Notes: generated by a model from the sequence alone, not told the origin. DNA of 64,000 nt from Arthrobacter sp. EM1 (GCF_029964055.1 NZ_CP124836.1:2604001-2668000); one strand, 5' to 3'. Counted from the first letter of the stretch, positions 1 to 8,401 are shown. Translations and numbers: made by a program.

Positions 1-314
1 ATTGCTTCCACTTCGGCCTTGCTCAGGGCTTGCGGCAGGTATGCCTCGATGATTTCGGCTTCTGCGATTTCGGCGGCGGCCCGCTCCGACTCCCCCGCTT
101 CGATGTAAATACGGGCCGTGTCGCGGCGTTTGGCGGCTTCCTTCTGCAGCAGGGATGTCACCTGGGCATCGTCCAACACGATAGGGGTCTTACCGGACTT
201 TTCGCGTGTTTCGATTTCACCCAGGACGTTGCGCACCGTGGTGAGTGCAACCTTGTTGCGGTCCTTCATGTGGCCGACGACGTCGGCATGCAGGCGTTCC
301 TTCAGGGTGGTCAT
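1..314 (-). CDS. GatB/YqeY domain protein, 5' part only (C-terminus beyond window edge)
   Basis: The first 104 residues are visible, read leftward from an ATG at 314 with a good Shine-Dalgarno (GAGGAGAAcc) just upstream; the reading frame stays open to base 1. The start MTTLKERLHADVVGHMKDRN and the later segments LLQKEAAKRRD and IIEAYLPQALS are typical of the roughly 150-residue YqeY family. These are free-standing homologues of the tRNA-binding tail of GatB, the glutamyl-tRNA amidotransferase subunit. They are soluble and helical, and their exact role is not settled. The gene is complete at its start and cut at its end by the window. No operon partner is visible upstream. Confidence 0.85.
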   Translation of the reverse strand, partial: MTTLKERLHADVVGHMKDRNKVALTTVRNVLGEIETREKSGKTPIVLDDAQVTSLLQKEAAKRRDTARIYIEAGESERAAAEIAEAEIIEAYLPQALSKAEVEA

Positions 315-421
315 GGTTCTCCTCGTCTTATCGAACAGGATATCGGCATACCGGACCAGGGCAGTGACCCGGGCCGGCTGCCGCACCCGTTCCGGGCCGC
401 AAGGGTGGGTCCGCAAGGGGC

Positions 422-457
422 AGCGGGAGGGTCCGGCAGCGCCGCGACGCTCCCGCT
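422..457 (-). terminator. Possible intrinsic terminator after the GH5 gene
   Basis: An 8-bp GC-rich inverted repeat (AGCGGGAG at 422-429 with CTCCCGCT at 450-457) lies directly after the stop codon of the GH5 gene. The loop is long (20 nt) and there is no clear T-tract, so the call is tentative. Confidence 0.35.
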
Positions 458-462
458 CGCAG

Positions 463-2169
463 CTATTTAAGCGTAAGCACCGGGTTGACCGGGGCTTTTA
501 AGGAGTCCAGCTGAACCCCTGCAGTGCGCTTCAGACCGGGCAGAATGGAAGTGGCCCAATCGGATCCCGTGCAGCTAACCGACGCCTTGGGGACGATGGT
601 GCATTTTACGCCCCATGAGTTGACCACCTTGGTGACATTGGGGTCTTTCCAGGACACCGACCAGCTGGGCGCTATCCGGAGGCCTGTGGCTTCCAGGCTG
701 GCAACGTACCCGCCGTTCCATGAGCTGGTGGCCTTCCATGTTGCGGTGATGGCAGGGGCACCGGACGGGGATGCTGTCGGGGTCGGCGTCGCTGACGGGG
801 ACGGTGTCGGCGTCGCGGTCGGCTTCGGCGTTGCCGACGGCGTCACGGTCGGCGTCGCCGACGGCGTCACGGTCGGCTTCGGCGTCGCTGACGGCGTCGC
901 GGTCGGCTTCGGCGTTGCCGACGGGGACGGTGACGCCGTCGGGATGTTAATAACCGGCGTTCCGGTCAGAATCGGCGCGAGGGCAGCGAGCTTAGCGGTC
1001 TCCGGGGTGCGCCAGTCCGTTTTGACGAGGCCGCCGGTGATCCCGGAGTTCGGGTTGAAGGACCAGTAGGCGTAGCTCATCTTGTTGGCGGCCAGGTAGG
1101 AGACGATCGAGCTCATCCACTGTTTGTCCGATTCTGTTGCCAGGGCAGAGCCGAATTCACCGAGCAAAACCGGGGCGATGCCCTGTTTCTGGATGTAGCC
1201 CCAGTTCTTGTCCCAGACGGCCGGCAGGTTGTTCGGGTAGTTCGCGTCGCTGAACCACTTCTGCGCGTAGAGAGATGCCGGATAGTCGTGCGGGGAGTAG
1301 ACCACGCGGTTGGGCGTGTTAAGGACTACCGGCTTGGCGCCGACGTCGGAAAGTCCACCGCCCCACCAGGTCGCTGACCCGTCGCCCTGGTTTTCGATGC
1401 CTTCAACGATGATCAGCAGCTTCGGGTTTGACGCCAGGACGGCGTTCCCGCCCCGGGTGGCCGCCGCCTGCCAGTCGGTGGCGGCCGAACCGCGGCCCCA
1501 GGTGGCCGCACCGTACGGCTCATTATGCAGGTCGGCCCCGATTACGGTGGGATCGTTTTTGTACCGGTCGGCGAGCATCTTCCAGTCGGAGATCCACTTC
1601 GTCTCCGGGACGGCAGCCGTGTACCACAGGGGTGACTGGTCGGCGCTGCTTGGTCGATGCCGGTCCAGGATGATCTGCAGCCCGTTAGCCTTGGCTCGGG
1701 CGATGACCGTGTCCATCACGTCCAGGGGCCGTTTGCCTTCGAGGTTGTAGGCGCGGTTCGCCCAGTAGTTCACGTTTCCTTTGACCGCCGTCGCGGCCAG
1801 GCACTCGTTCGAGAACGGCAGCCGGACGGTGTTGAAGCCCATGGACTTGATGTTGGCCAGTGCCTCATCAATCGTCAGCGTCCCCCACAGTCCGTGCGGG
1901 ACGCAGTCGGGGGTCTCCAGCCCGAACCAGGAGGTGGCTTTGATAACGAACGGCGAGTTGTTCGAGTCTTGGATGGTGCCCCCAGCGGTGTGCAACCAAC
2001 CGGTGGCGACCGGCGTCGTATCCACCACGCGTTCGGCGGCCAGCGTCGCGGGTCCGGCGCAGCCGGATACCGTGAGCAACCCGGCCAGCGCCGCGGCCGC
2101 TGCAGCCACAAGCTTCGTGCCGCGGCGCGGACGGGCAGAACCCGCGCCGCGGGGGTGATTGTTCGTCAA
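463..2169 (-). CDS. Secreted GH5 endoglucanase-like lipoprotein with Pro/Thr linker and C-terminal CBM2-like domain
   Basis: Likely a cellulase acting outside the membrane on beta-1,4-glucans. I chose the TTG at 2169 because GGAG sits 5 nt before it and it gives a clean signal peptide; the frame stays open 46 codons further upstream. From this start (568 aa): positively charged N-terminus, hydrophobic stretch and lipobox VSGC (Cys about 37); GH5 barrel about 55-405 with NTVRLPF, LQIILDRHRP, the acid/base motif DLHNEP (Glu about 217), YSPHDYP and the nucleophile motif LLGEFGS (Glu about 338); a low-complexity Pro/Thr/Ser/Ala linker about 412-474 encoded by degenerate tandem DNA repeats; then about 95 residues with spaced Trp and one Cys pair that resemble CBM2. 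The lipobox suggests cell-surface tethering rather than full release. It stands alone, with no sugar transporter or LacI regulator next to it. Confidence 0.82.
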   Translation of the reverse strand: MTNNHPRGAGSARPRRGTKLVAAAAAALAGLLTVSGCAGPATLAAERVVDTTPVATGWLHTAGGTIQDSNNSPFVIKATSWFGLETPDCVPHGLWGTLTIDEALANIKSMGFNTVRLPFSNECLAATAVKGNVNYWANRAYNLEGKRPLDVMDTVIARAKANGLQIILDRHRPSSADQSPLWYTAAVPETKWISDWKMLADRYKNDPTVIGADLHNEPYGAATWGRGSAATDWQAAATRGGNAVLASNPKLLIIVEGIENQGDGSATWWGGGLSDVGAKPVVLNTPNRVVYSPHDYPASLYAQKWFSDANYPNNLPAVWDKNWGYIQKQGIAPVLLGEFGSALATESDKQWMSSIVSYLAANKMSYAYWSFNPNSGITGGLVKTDWRTPETAKLAALAPILTGTPVINIPTASPSPSATPKPTATPSATPKPTVTPSATPTVTPSATPKPTATPTPSPSATPTPTASPSGAPAITATWKATSSWNGGYVASLEATGLRIAPSWSVSWKDPNVTKVVNSWGVKCTIVPKASVSCTGSDWATSILPGLKRTAGVQLDSLKAPVNPVLTLK

Positions 2170-2266
2170 AATTACTCCGTATCCGGGGCCTGTGGCCCGT
2201 TCCAGGACATACCCTGGCGGGTGCCGAATCCTACCTTGGCACAAGAACCGGAGGACTGGTGCAATG

Positions 2267-2285
2267 GCACCGCACATTTCGGTGC
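2267..2285. promoter_or_regulatory. Inverted repeat upstream of the GH5 gene
   Basis: GCACCG at 2267-2272 and CGGTGC at 2280-2285 form a 6-bp inverted repeat with a 7-nt centre, about 100 bp before the GH5 start. It could be an operator or a small leader hairpin. No CebR-like cellulose operator was found in this 265-bp gap. Confidence 0.25.
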
Positions 2286-2434
2286 AAAAACCGCATTTTC
2301 GCGGCAATCCACGGCAGCCTTCCAGCAGGGCAGCCGGTTAACGGAGGCGGTTCCCGGGCCAACCGTGCCCGGAAACCGCCGTGCGGCGCCGTGACCGGCA
2401 CCGTTCTCTCCGCCAGTGCCCGCCTACCGAGGAA

Positions 2435-3340
2435 TTAATCGGTCAGCGAAGCAACATAGTCTTTGTTCTCGGTCATCCACTTTTTGACGGCGGGACCGTA
2501 ATCATCAGTCTTTTCTCCATTGAACATGGCGTTCTCAAGGGAGTACAGCTTCTCCGAGTCCATCTTGAAGCCCTTCAGCCATCCGGCCAGGGCCGGGAAA
2601 TCCTTATCGAAGGACTTACTGGCGAAGCTGTGAATGCCTTCAGCTGCGCCCAGGGCGCCCTTGGGATCGGCGAGATCCTTCAGCGGGAAGGCGTCATAGG
2701 CCCAGTGCGGGCGCCACAGTGTGACCGCGATGTTTTCGCCCTTACTGGTGGCCGTCTTGAGTTCGGACAGCATGGCCGGCGTGGAGGACGTCAGGTACTC
2801 CATGTCCTGCAGACCGTATTCCGGGATGACCTTGTCCGTAGTGGCTTCCGTCAGTCCGGCGCCCGGTTCGATCCCGACGAGCCGGCCACCGAACTTGTCT
2901 GCGTTGGCGGCAAGCTCATCCAGGGAATCCACGGGGGCGTCCTTGTTCACCGCAATGGTCAGCTTTGCTTCGTCATTCCACGAGCCAAGGTCAACCATGT
3001 CAGCGCCGTATTTTTCGATATAGCTCTTGTGCGTAACAGGCAGCCAAGTGTCCAGGGTGACGTCGTAGTCGCCCGTTGACAAACCTGAGTAGACCGGTGC
3101 CGGCGCCGCATATTCGAGCGACACGTTGTAGCCCTTCTCCTCCAGCGCGGCTTTCCAGAGTTCAGAGGCGGCAATGCCTTCATCCCAGCCGTTGAAAACA
3201 GCGATTTTGACATCTTTTTTGTCGCCGTTGCCGGGACCACTGCTGGCGGTGTCTGCGCTGCCTCCGGTGCCGCAGCCCGAGAGAGTCAGCAGTGCTGCAG
3301 CGCCAAAGGCTGTCAGGTGCATAAGTGGTGAAGATTTCAT
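2435..3340 (-). CDS. Glycine betaine/proline ABC transporter substrate-binding lipoprotein
   Basis: Extracellular binding protein of a compatible-solute importer of the ProX/OpuAC family (301 aa, usual length about 300). The start ATG is preceded by AAAGGAAACAC. The signal peptide ends in the lipobox LSGC, followed by a Gly/Ser-rich tether. The mature part begins KDVKIAVFNGWDEG, typical of OpuAC proteins, and shows the aromatic-rich pattern (LEYAAPAPVYSGL, DTWLPVTHKSYIEKY, LWRPHWAYDAFPL) from which the Trp/Tyr box that cages quaternary amines is normally built. It is the last gene of the ATPase-permease-binding protein operon, about 100 bp after the permease. The exact ligand (betaine, proline, carnitine or choline) cannot be told from sequence alone. 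Confidence 0.9.
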   Translation of the reverse strand: MKSSPLMHLTAFGAAALLTLSGCGTGGSADTASSGPGNGDKKDVKIAVFNGWDEGIAASELWKAALEEKGYNVSLEYAAPAPVYSGLSTGDYDVTLDTWLPVTHKSYIEKYGADMVDLGSWNDEAKLTIAVNKDAPVDSLDELAANADKFGGRLVGIEPGAGLTEATTDKVIPEYGLQDMEYLTSSTPAMLSELKTATSKGENIAVTLWRPHWAYDAFPLKDLADPKGALGAAEGIHSFASKSFDKDFPALAGWLKGFKMDSEKLYSLENAMFNGEKTDDYGPAVKKWMTENKDYVASLTD

Positions 3341-3441
3341 GTGTTTCCTTTCGATCCCGCGCCGAAGCGCGGCCCAGTCCCGGGTGCGAGTGAATGCCTC
3401 CGGGAGTCTTTCGGTAGGTGGGCTGAACTGCCTCCCGGCAT

Positions 3442-4290
3442 TCAGTTGGTGGTGGCTTCGGCCCGGCGGCCCAGGCTGGCTGTCACCCGGTCCAGGAAGA
3501 TGGCCAGAATGACCACCGAGATCCCGGCTTCGAAGCCAAGCGCGGCGTCAATCCGGCTGAGGCTTTTGACCACATCGCCGCCCAGTCCGCCTGCGCCGAC
3601 CATCCCGGCGATGACCACCATCGACAGGGAGAGCATGATGACCTGATTGATGCCGGCCATAATCGTCGGTGTCGCCAGCGGAAGCTGGATCTGGGTAAGG
3701 ATCCGCCGGGGGCTGGCGCCAAAGGCGTGTCCCGCTTCCACAACTTCGCGGTCAACTCCGCGGATGCCGAGCTCGGTGAACCGTACGCCTGGTGCCATCG
3801 CGAAGATGATGGTGGCCACGATGCCGGGCACGACGCCGACCCGGAACAGCAGCAGCGCCGGGATCAGGTAGACGAAGGCCGGCATCGTCTGCATAAAGTC
3901 CAGGACCGGCTTCACCACTGATGAGGCGCCCGAGGACCTTGCGGTCAGGATGCCCAGCGGCACGCTGATCACGATTGCCAAGGCGCTGGCCACCAGCACA
4001 AGCGCCAGCGAGTCCATCGCGTTTTCCCATTGCCCTACCCCGTAGATGAGGAGGAATCCGAGCAGGGACCCCAGTGCGAGTTTGAAGCCCCGCGCGAAAA
4101 ATGCCAGCGCGCACAGGACAACGATGACGGTCCAGAACGGCGGGGTGCTCAGCAGCCAGCTGACACCGTCAAAGAGTGCCAGAAAGATTGATCGGAGCAC
4201 GGTAAAGAATCCGCCGAAAGTTGCGATGATCCATTCGAGGGCGCTGTCCACCCAGGCGCCTAGGGGAATTCTGAAAAGGATGGAGTCCAT
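3442..4290 (-). CDS. Glycine betaine/proline ABC transporter permease
   Basis: Membrane channel subunit of the ProW/OpuAB type (282 aa). It starts with ATG two bases after the stop of the ATPase gene, so the two are almost certainly translated together. The protein has an N-terminal pre-helix region (IPLGAWVDSALEWI), about six to seven hydrophobic segments, and the EAA-like cytoplasmic loop (EAGHAFGASPRRILTQIQLP) that contacts the ATPase. The segment DSLALVLVASALAIVISVPLGI is characteristic of this family. It works with the neighbouring ATPase and lipoprotein to import osmoprotectants. Confidence 0.92.
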   Translation of the reverse strand: MDSILFRIPLGAWVDSALEWIIATFGGFFTVLRSIFLALFDGVSWLLSTPPFWTVIVVLCALAFFARGFKLALGSLLGFLLIYGVGQWENAMDSLALVLVASALAIVISVPLGILTARSSGASSVVKPVLDFMQTMPAFVYLIPALLLFRVGVVPGIVATIIFAMAPGVRFTELGIRGVDREVVEAGHAFGASPRRILTQIQLPLATPTIMAGINQVIMLSLSMVVIAGMVGAGGLGGDVVKSLSRIDAALGFEAGISVVILAIFLDRVTASLGRRAEATTN

Positions 4291-4292
4291 GG

Positions 4293-5597
4293 CTACTTTT
4301 CGCCTCCGAAGGTTGCTGCGGTTTCGGCCGAGGTCGATTGGAGCGCGGCTGTAATGATTTGCTCGGGAATCGGTGCGGGGGTGCTCTCCACCACCGGGAT
4401 GCCCGTCGTGGTGGACGGCACGTTGCCCAAGGCGGCCAGCAGCGTCACCCGCGGGATCGCCCCGACCAGCCGACCGGCGTCGTCGACCACGGCGAGCGGA
4501 ATCGGGCTCTCCACGGCCAGGCCGAACAAGTCCGCGAGGGCAGTGTCCGGAGAAACGAAGTCGGCGGCGTTTCGAATCACCGTTGACAGTTCCGGGCTGC
4601 GGGCTTCAACGAGCTGCATTACATCGCGGTCCCGCACGATGCCGTGAAAATTGCGCCTCTTATCGACGACGAACGCGGCGGAGGTCTGCAGATCCCGCAT
4701 GGCGCGCAAGGCATTGCGGGGTCCGCCGGTGAGATTTACGACTGCCCGGGCGGGTTCCATCACCGAGCCTGCAGTCAGCACACGGGTGCGGTCGACATCT
4801 TTGACGAAGTGGGCCACGTAGTCGTTGGCAGGTTGGGTCAGGATATCGTCGGGGGTCCCGATCTGAACGATTTCCCCGTCGCGCATAACGGCGATCCGGT
4901 CGCCGAGGAACATAGCCTCGTTGAGGTCGTGGGTGATGAAGACAATGGTCTTACCCAGATCGGCCTGGAGGGTCAGGAGCTGCTCTTGCATTTCCCTGCG
5001 GATCAGCGGATCAAGCGCGGAGAAAGCTTCGTCCATCAGCAAGATCTCGGTTTCTGCACACAAGGCCCGAGCGAGTCCCACGCGCTGCTGCATGCCGCCG
5101 GAGAGTTGGGACGGATACTTGTCCTCCCAGCCGGCGAGGCCGACCAGTGCCAGGATCTTTTTTGCCTTGGCCAGGCGGGCATCCTTGGCAACGCCCTGTA
5201 CTTCCAGGCCGTAGGCCGCGTTCTCGATGATGGTGCGGTGCGGCATCAGGGCGAAATGCTGGAAAACCATGGAGATTTTCCGTTGCCGTACCTGGCGAAG
5301 GGCCGCGCCGGCGAGCTGGGATATGTCCGTGCCGTCGACAACAACGGAGCCAGCGGAGGCGGGCAACAGCCCGTTCAGCATGCGGATCAGCGTGGATTTG
5401 CCGGAGCCCGAAAGGCCCATCACCACAAAGATCTCACCGGCCCTGACCTCAAAAGAGGCGTCCACGACAGCAGCGGTTCCAAGGGAGGCCACCTGGTCGC
5501 GGGTCTGTCCGGCTTTCAGCCGCCGCACGGCTTCGAGGGGCTTCTTGCCAAAAACCTTAAAGACGTTCTTGACGCTTACTGCAATATTTTCGCTCAC
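4293..5597 (-). CDS. Glycine betaine/L-proline ABC transporter ATPase with C-terminal CBS pair
   Basis: Energy-coupling subunit of the ProV/OpuAA type (434 aa, normal length). Visible motifs: Walker [10 protein letters not shown] (about residues 59-67), signature [15 protein letters not shown], Walker [14 protein letters not shown] and switch FITHDLNEA. The C-terminal third (about 275-395) holds tandem CBS motifs. In OpuA-type importers the CBS pair senses ionic strength or c-di-AMP and gates transport. The start is GTG at 5597 with only a weak Shine-Dalgarno (AGACAGGCC). It is the first gene of the operon and follows a long region with strong RNA-folding potential (5614-5847). Confidence 0.93.
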   Translation of the reverse strand: MSENIAVSVKNVFKVFGKKPLEAVRRLKAGQTRDQVASLGTAAVVDASFEVRAGEIFVVMGLSGSGKSTLIRMLNGLLPASAGSVVVDGTDISQLAGAALRQVRQRKISMVFQHFALMPHRTIIENAAYGLEVQGVAKDARLAKAKKILALVGLAGWEDKYPSQLSGGMQQRVGLARALCAETEILLMDEAFSALDPLIRREMQEQLLTLQADLGKTIVFITHDLNEAMFLGDRIAVMRDGEIVQIGTPDDILTQPANDYVAHFVKDVDRTRVLTAGSVMEPARAVVNLTGGPRNALRAMRDLQTSAAFVVDKRRNFHGIVRDRDVMQLVEARSPELSTVIRNAADFVSPDTALADLFGLAVESPIPLAVVDDAGRLVGAIPRVTLLAALGNVPSTTTGIPVVESTPAPIPEQIITAALQSTSAETAATFGGEK

Positions 5598-5613
5598 TGT
5601 TGGCCTGTCTACG

Positions 5614-5847
5614 CGACAGCTCCCGGCCCTAGCCTGGCACTGTCGTGTGTGAATGCTTCGTTAACGGTGGGTCTGGTCGAATGCGGCAAGCAAACCAACG
5701 GCGTGTGCCGCGTTTCGCGGCTCGTTCCTGCTGGGCAGGTCGTGGGTTGTGCTCCCGGGGACCGGCAGCTCACTGGCGAGTTGCCTTCGCTGCAGCCGGA
5801 CTGGCGTCCCGTCCGGCTCCTGCGCATCTGTTTCGACTCATTCACAC
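5614..5847 (-). ncRNA. Candidate structured 5' leader (riboswitch-like) of the betaine transporter operon
   Basis: Read as minus-strand RNA, a 9-bp closing stem joins GTGTGAATG (5847-5839) to CATTCACAC (5655-5647). Nested inside are GTCGA/TCGAC and ATGCG/CGCAT pairings, then four hairpins in a row: GCCGGAC/GTCCGGC (5817-5795), GCAGC/GCTGC, CCTGC-CCA-GCAGG, and GCCGCG-AAA-CGCGGC (5721-5707). A further hairpin CGACAG/CTGTCG (5645-5614) ends 17 nt before the GTG start and could control ribosome access. I do not recognise the c-di-AMP (ydaO), glycine or SAM-IV consensus. Because inverted repeats fold on either strand, direction is inferred from the downstream operon. This fills half of the 480-bp gene-free gap 5598-6077. 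Confidence 0.42.
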
Positions 5848-5902
5848 TAACAACGGCGCGTTCGCTAAGGGCGTAAAGGTGAGGTTTGGGGGCCTCGTGC
5901 GC

Positions 5903-5974
5903 AGGGTTTCGTCAGGCCTCGGCCCCGCCGCAGCGGGGCGAGAGCAGAGTTATGGCATTGTGACTCGAAACCCT
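5903..5974. other. Inverted repeat enclosing a GC-rich hairpin, between ubiB-like gene and the betaine operon
   Basis: AGGGTTTCG at 5903-5911 and CGAAACCCT at 5966-5974 are perfect 9-bp complements. Inside them GCCCCGC/GCGGGGC (5922-5928, 5933-5939) makes a 7-bp hairpin with a CGCA loop. It may be a second structured part of the betaine leader, a small RNA, or part of the termination signal for the gene ending at 6078. Confidence 0.3.
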
Positions 5975-6049
5975 CGTCGTGGAGCGATTTGCGTCCCGCA
6001 GCGCGCTGGGAGCCCCTATGCAGCGCCGGAATCAGCGCTGATCCGCACC

Positions 6050-6066
6050 CCCGGCCTATAGCCGGG
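6050..6066 (-). terminator. Hairpin after the UbiB-like gene
   Basis: CCCGGC-CTATA-GCCGGG lies 12 bp after the stop codon of the UbiB-like kinase gene. It has a 6-bp all-GC stem but no T-tract, as is common for actinobacterial termination signals. Confidence 0.4.
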
Positions 6067-6077
6067 TGCCGGTCAGC

Positions 6078-7790
6078 TCAGAGGCCGCTGCGCCCCGCCC
6101 ACAATCCGTGCAGCAGCGGAAGCACCGAAGCGGCCAGGAGTACATTGCCGAGCACCGTGTCGTCCGCGCGGAGCACGGAACCGGCCATGAGCAGGGCACC
6201 GAATATCAACACCGAAGCGATCCGCTGCGCCGAGCGGTTTAGCCGTTTTACCTGTTGCTCCAGGCGCGGATTGGCAACCGCCAGTGAACCGTCTTCCAGC
6301 CGGGTCAGGAGCCCGTCCAGGCGTTTCGGCAGGCGCAGGGCCAACCCGGCGGTGTCGAACGCCTGCTGGGCCACATCCTGCACAATGTTGCCGCGCTCGT
6401 CGCGCAACAGCTGGCCCGCATAGGGTTCCACCGTGTCCCACAAATTGAAGCGGGCGTCCAGCGTGCTGCACACCCCCGACGTCAGGGACATCGCCCGGAT
6501 GATTAGCAGGAAATTCTCCGGCAACTGAAACGGCAAGGAGCGGACGACGTCGCCGAACTCGACCGCAAAATCACGGAACTCCCGCGGGTCCACCTCGCGG
6601 AGTTCGGCGAAGCCCATCCCGCCGAACCGGGCAAAGAGGTGAATCATCGCCCGCTCAAGTTCGACCGTATCGGCGCTGGGTACCAGCACACCCACGTCGC
6701 GGATTGCAGTCACCAACCCCTGGCCGTCACGTGAAGCGGCCGCGATGAGCAGCTTCCGCAGGCCACCGCGGGTACTCGCCGTCACCTCACCCATCATCCC
6801 GAAGTCGATGAAAGTCAACGTCCACGGGCGCTCTGTTGCGGGGTCCGTAGCCGGAGTAACAAAAATGTTGCCCGGATGCGGGTCGGCGTGAAAAAAGCCG
6901 TTCGTGAACATCTGGTCAAACATCACCGACGCGAACACCGGGGCAACCTGTGCCGGGTCGATGCCCGCCGCAACGAGCGCTTCGGAGTCGGTGATCTTGA
7001 TCGCCGTGACATCTTCCAGGGTCAGCGCCCGTCGGGTGCTGCGCTCCCAGACGACCTCCGGCACACTCACCCGGGGATCGTCGGCGAAGTCAGCCGCGAA
7101 GCGCGCTGAGTTCGCGGCCTCGTGCAGGTAGTCGATTTCTTCCAGGCTGGTCTGCGCGAACTCCTCGACCAGGGCCGGCATGTCGGCACGATCGGAGACC
7201 AGGCGCACGTGACTGAGCCAGCCGCCTACTTTTCGCAATGCCGCCAGATCGACGTCGACAATCGCGTCGATGCCGGGACGCTGCACTTTAAGCACCACGC
7301 TGTCCAACCCGGTGTCGGCGGCATCGCCCGGAAGAAGCCTCGCCCGGTGCGCCTGGCCGAGGGACGCCGCGGCGATCGGCGTCTCCTCGATCGAGGCGAA
7401 CACCAGCTCCAGGGGTGCGCCGAACTCCTCCTCTGCAAGGGTTCGGATCGCGGCGAACGAAACCGGAGGCACCTCGTCCTGCAGTCCCTCCAGCTCCTTG
7501 GTGATCTCCGGCGGGAGCACATCCAGCCTGGAGGACAGGAACTGACCAACCTTGATCATCAGGCCGCCAAGGTCCACCGCGAGCACATGGAAACGCTGCG
7601 CGAAGCGCCGCATCCTCCTTGTTCTGGTCCGCTCGGCAATCCTGGCCAGCCCGAGGCGCGGCAGGAACAGCTCGAACCACCAGGTCACCGTAAGATGCCA
7701 CGCGGCAAAGCGCAGGATGCGACGGTAGCGGGCCCGGATGTCCCCGGCGCCTGGTCCCGCATCGGCCCGGGTTCGGCGAACCGACGCCAC
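6078..7790 (-). CDS. UbiB/ABC1/AarF-family atypical protein kinase-like membrane protein
   Basis: 570 residues. The family uses an atypical kinase fold, and in other bacteria members support quinone or lipid biosynthesis; the bacterial substrate is uncertain. Visible features: KVGQFLSSRLDVLPPEI (the KxGQ motif of UbiB proteins, about residues 80-96), EGLQDEVPP, ASLGQAHRA (the Ala-rich loop replacing a P-loop), VVLKVQRPGI (catalytic Lys), NGFFHADPHPGNIF (catalytic loop) and TFIDFGMMGE (metal-binding DFG). Two hydrophobic helices close the C-terminus. It begins 5 bp after the PadR gene, so it is likely co-transcribed with and controlled by that regulator. The actinobacterial host uses menaquinone, so a role in ubiquinone synthesis is unlikely. 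Confidence 0.88.
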   Translation of the reverse strand: MASVRRTRADAGPGAGDIRARYRRILRFAAWHLTVTWWFELFLPRLGLARIAERTRTRRMRRFAQRFHVLAVDLGGLMIKVGQFLSSRLDVLPPEITKELEGLQDEVPPVSFAAIRTLAEEEFGAPLELVFASIEETPIAAASLGQAHRARLLPGDAADTGLDSVVLKVQRPGIDAIVDVDLAALRKVGGWLSHVRLVSDRADMPALVEEFAQTSLEEIDYLHEAANSARFAADFADDPRVSVPEVVWERSTRRALTLEDVTAIKITDSEALVAAGIDPAQVAPVFASVMFDQMFTNGFFHADPHPGNIFVTPATDPATERPWTLTFIDFGMMGEVTASTRGGLRKLLIAAASRDGQGLVTAIRDVGVLVPSADTVELERAMIHLFARFGGMGFAELREVDPREFRDFAVEFGDVVRSLPFQLPENFLLIIRAMSLTSGVCSTLDARFNLWDTVEPYAGQLLRDERGNIVQDVAQQAFDTAGLALRLPKRLDGLLTRLEDGSLAVANPRLEQQVKRLNRSAQRIASVLIFGALLMAGSVLRADDTVLGNVLLAASVLPLLHGLWAGRSGL

Positions 7791-7795
7791 TCCCC

Positions 7796-8350
7796 TCAGT
7801 CCTGGGCGAGGATCGAGTAGAGCCGGCGACGTGCCTCGTCGAGCACCCGCACGGCCTCCTGCACCTGCGCCGGCGAGCCGGTGCGCCCCACCTGGGTCGC
7901 AGCCTGCGCTAGCTCGATGCCGGCCTTGGGCAGCGCTCCGAAACCGGGGCCTGATGCCGGGCCCGACGCCGGAGCTGTTGACTCCCAGGGCGTTGACGCG
8001 CCGGCACCGGCCACATCCTCCCGGCCTGCTTCGGTCAGCGAGTAGATCTTGCGTCCGTTGGATTCCTCGGCCTTAATGAACCCCTCGTCGGCCAGCAGCT
8101 GCAGCGTCGGGTAAACCGAGCCGGCGCTTGGCTTCCAGCTACCGCCGCTGCGCTCCTCGATTTCACGGATGATCTGGTAGCCGTGCATGGGCCGTTCAGC
8201 GAGCAGCGACAGCACGGCTGAGCGCACTTCGCCACGGCCCGCGCGGGTGCCGGAGCGTTTCTCAAACCGTGAACGCAACTCCTCAACGGCCTCCCACATG
8301 CCGTCAATGTTGTTGCCGCGAAATCCGCCTGCCGGGTATGAATTGCGCAT
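7796..8350 (-). CDS. PadR-family transcriptional regulator
   Basis: 184 residues. After a Gly/Asn-rich leader, residues about 40-125 form the PadR winged helix: VRSAVLSLLAERPMHGYQII, then GGSWKPSAGSVYPTLQLLADEGFI and GRKIYSLTEAGRE. The C-terminal portion is variable with a helical end suited to dimerisation. ATG start with Shine-Dalgarno AAGGAGAG. The gene sits directly upstream of and almost touching the UbiB-like kinase gene. Three TATCGTT repeats at exact 10-bp steps lie 25-51 bp before the start, which points to autoregulation. The inducing ligand is unknown. Confidence 0.9.
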   Translation of the reverse strand: MRNSYPAGGFRGNNIDGMWEAVEELRSRFEKRSGTRAGRGEVRSAVLSLLAERPMHGYQIIREIEERSGGSWKPSAGSVYPTLQLLADEGFIKAEESNGRKIYSLTEAGREDVAGAGASTPWESTAPASGPASGPGFGALPKAGIELAQAATQVGRTGSPAQVQEAVRVLDEARRRLYSILAQD

Positions 8351-8374
8351 TATGCTCTCCTTGAGTCAATCGCG

Positions 8375-8401
8375 AACGATATACAACGATAGTCAACGAT
8401 A
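8375..8401 (-). promoter_or_regulatory. Triple helically phased direct repeat, probable PadR operator
   Basis: AACGATA occurs at 8375-8381, 8385-8391 and 8395-8401 (TATCGTT on the coding strand), exactly one helical turn apart. The block sits 25 bp before the PadR start codon, where an autorepressor would bind. No second copy was noticed in the window. Confidence 0.55.

Noticed and set aside
2170..2307. 46-codon N-terminal extension of the GH5 gene
   Set aside because: It would bury the signal peptide inside the protein; the TTG at 2169 has a GGAG site and leaves the lipobox in the right place.
5614..5847. Known c-di-AMP (ydaO) riboswitch
   Set aside because: The conserved cores (GGGGGAACC and the CCCGTCAGCTAACC-like end) are not present, so I list it as an unclassified structured leader.
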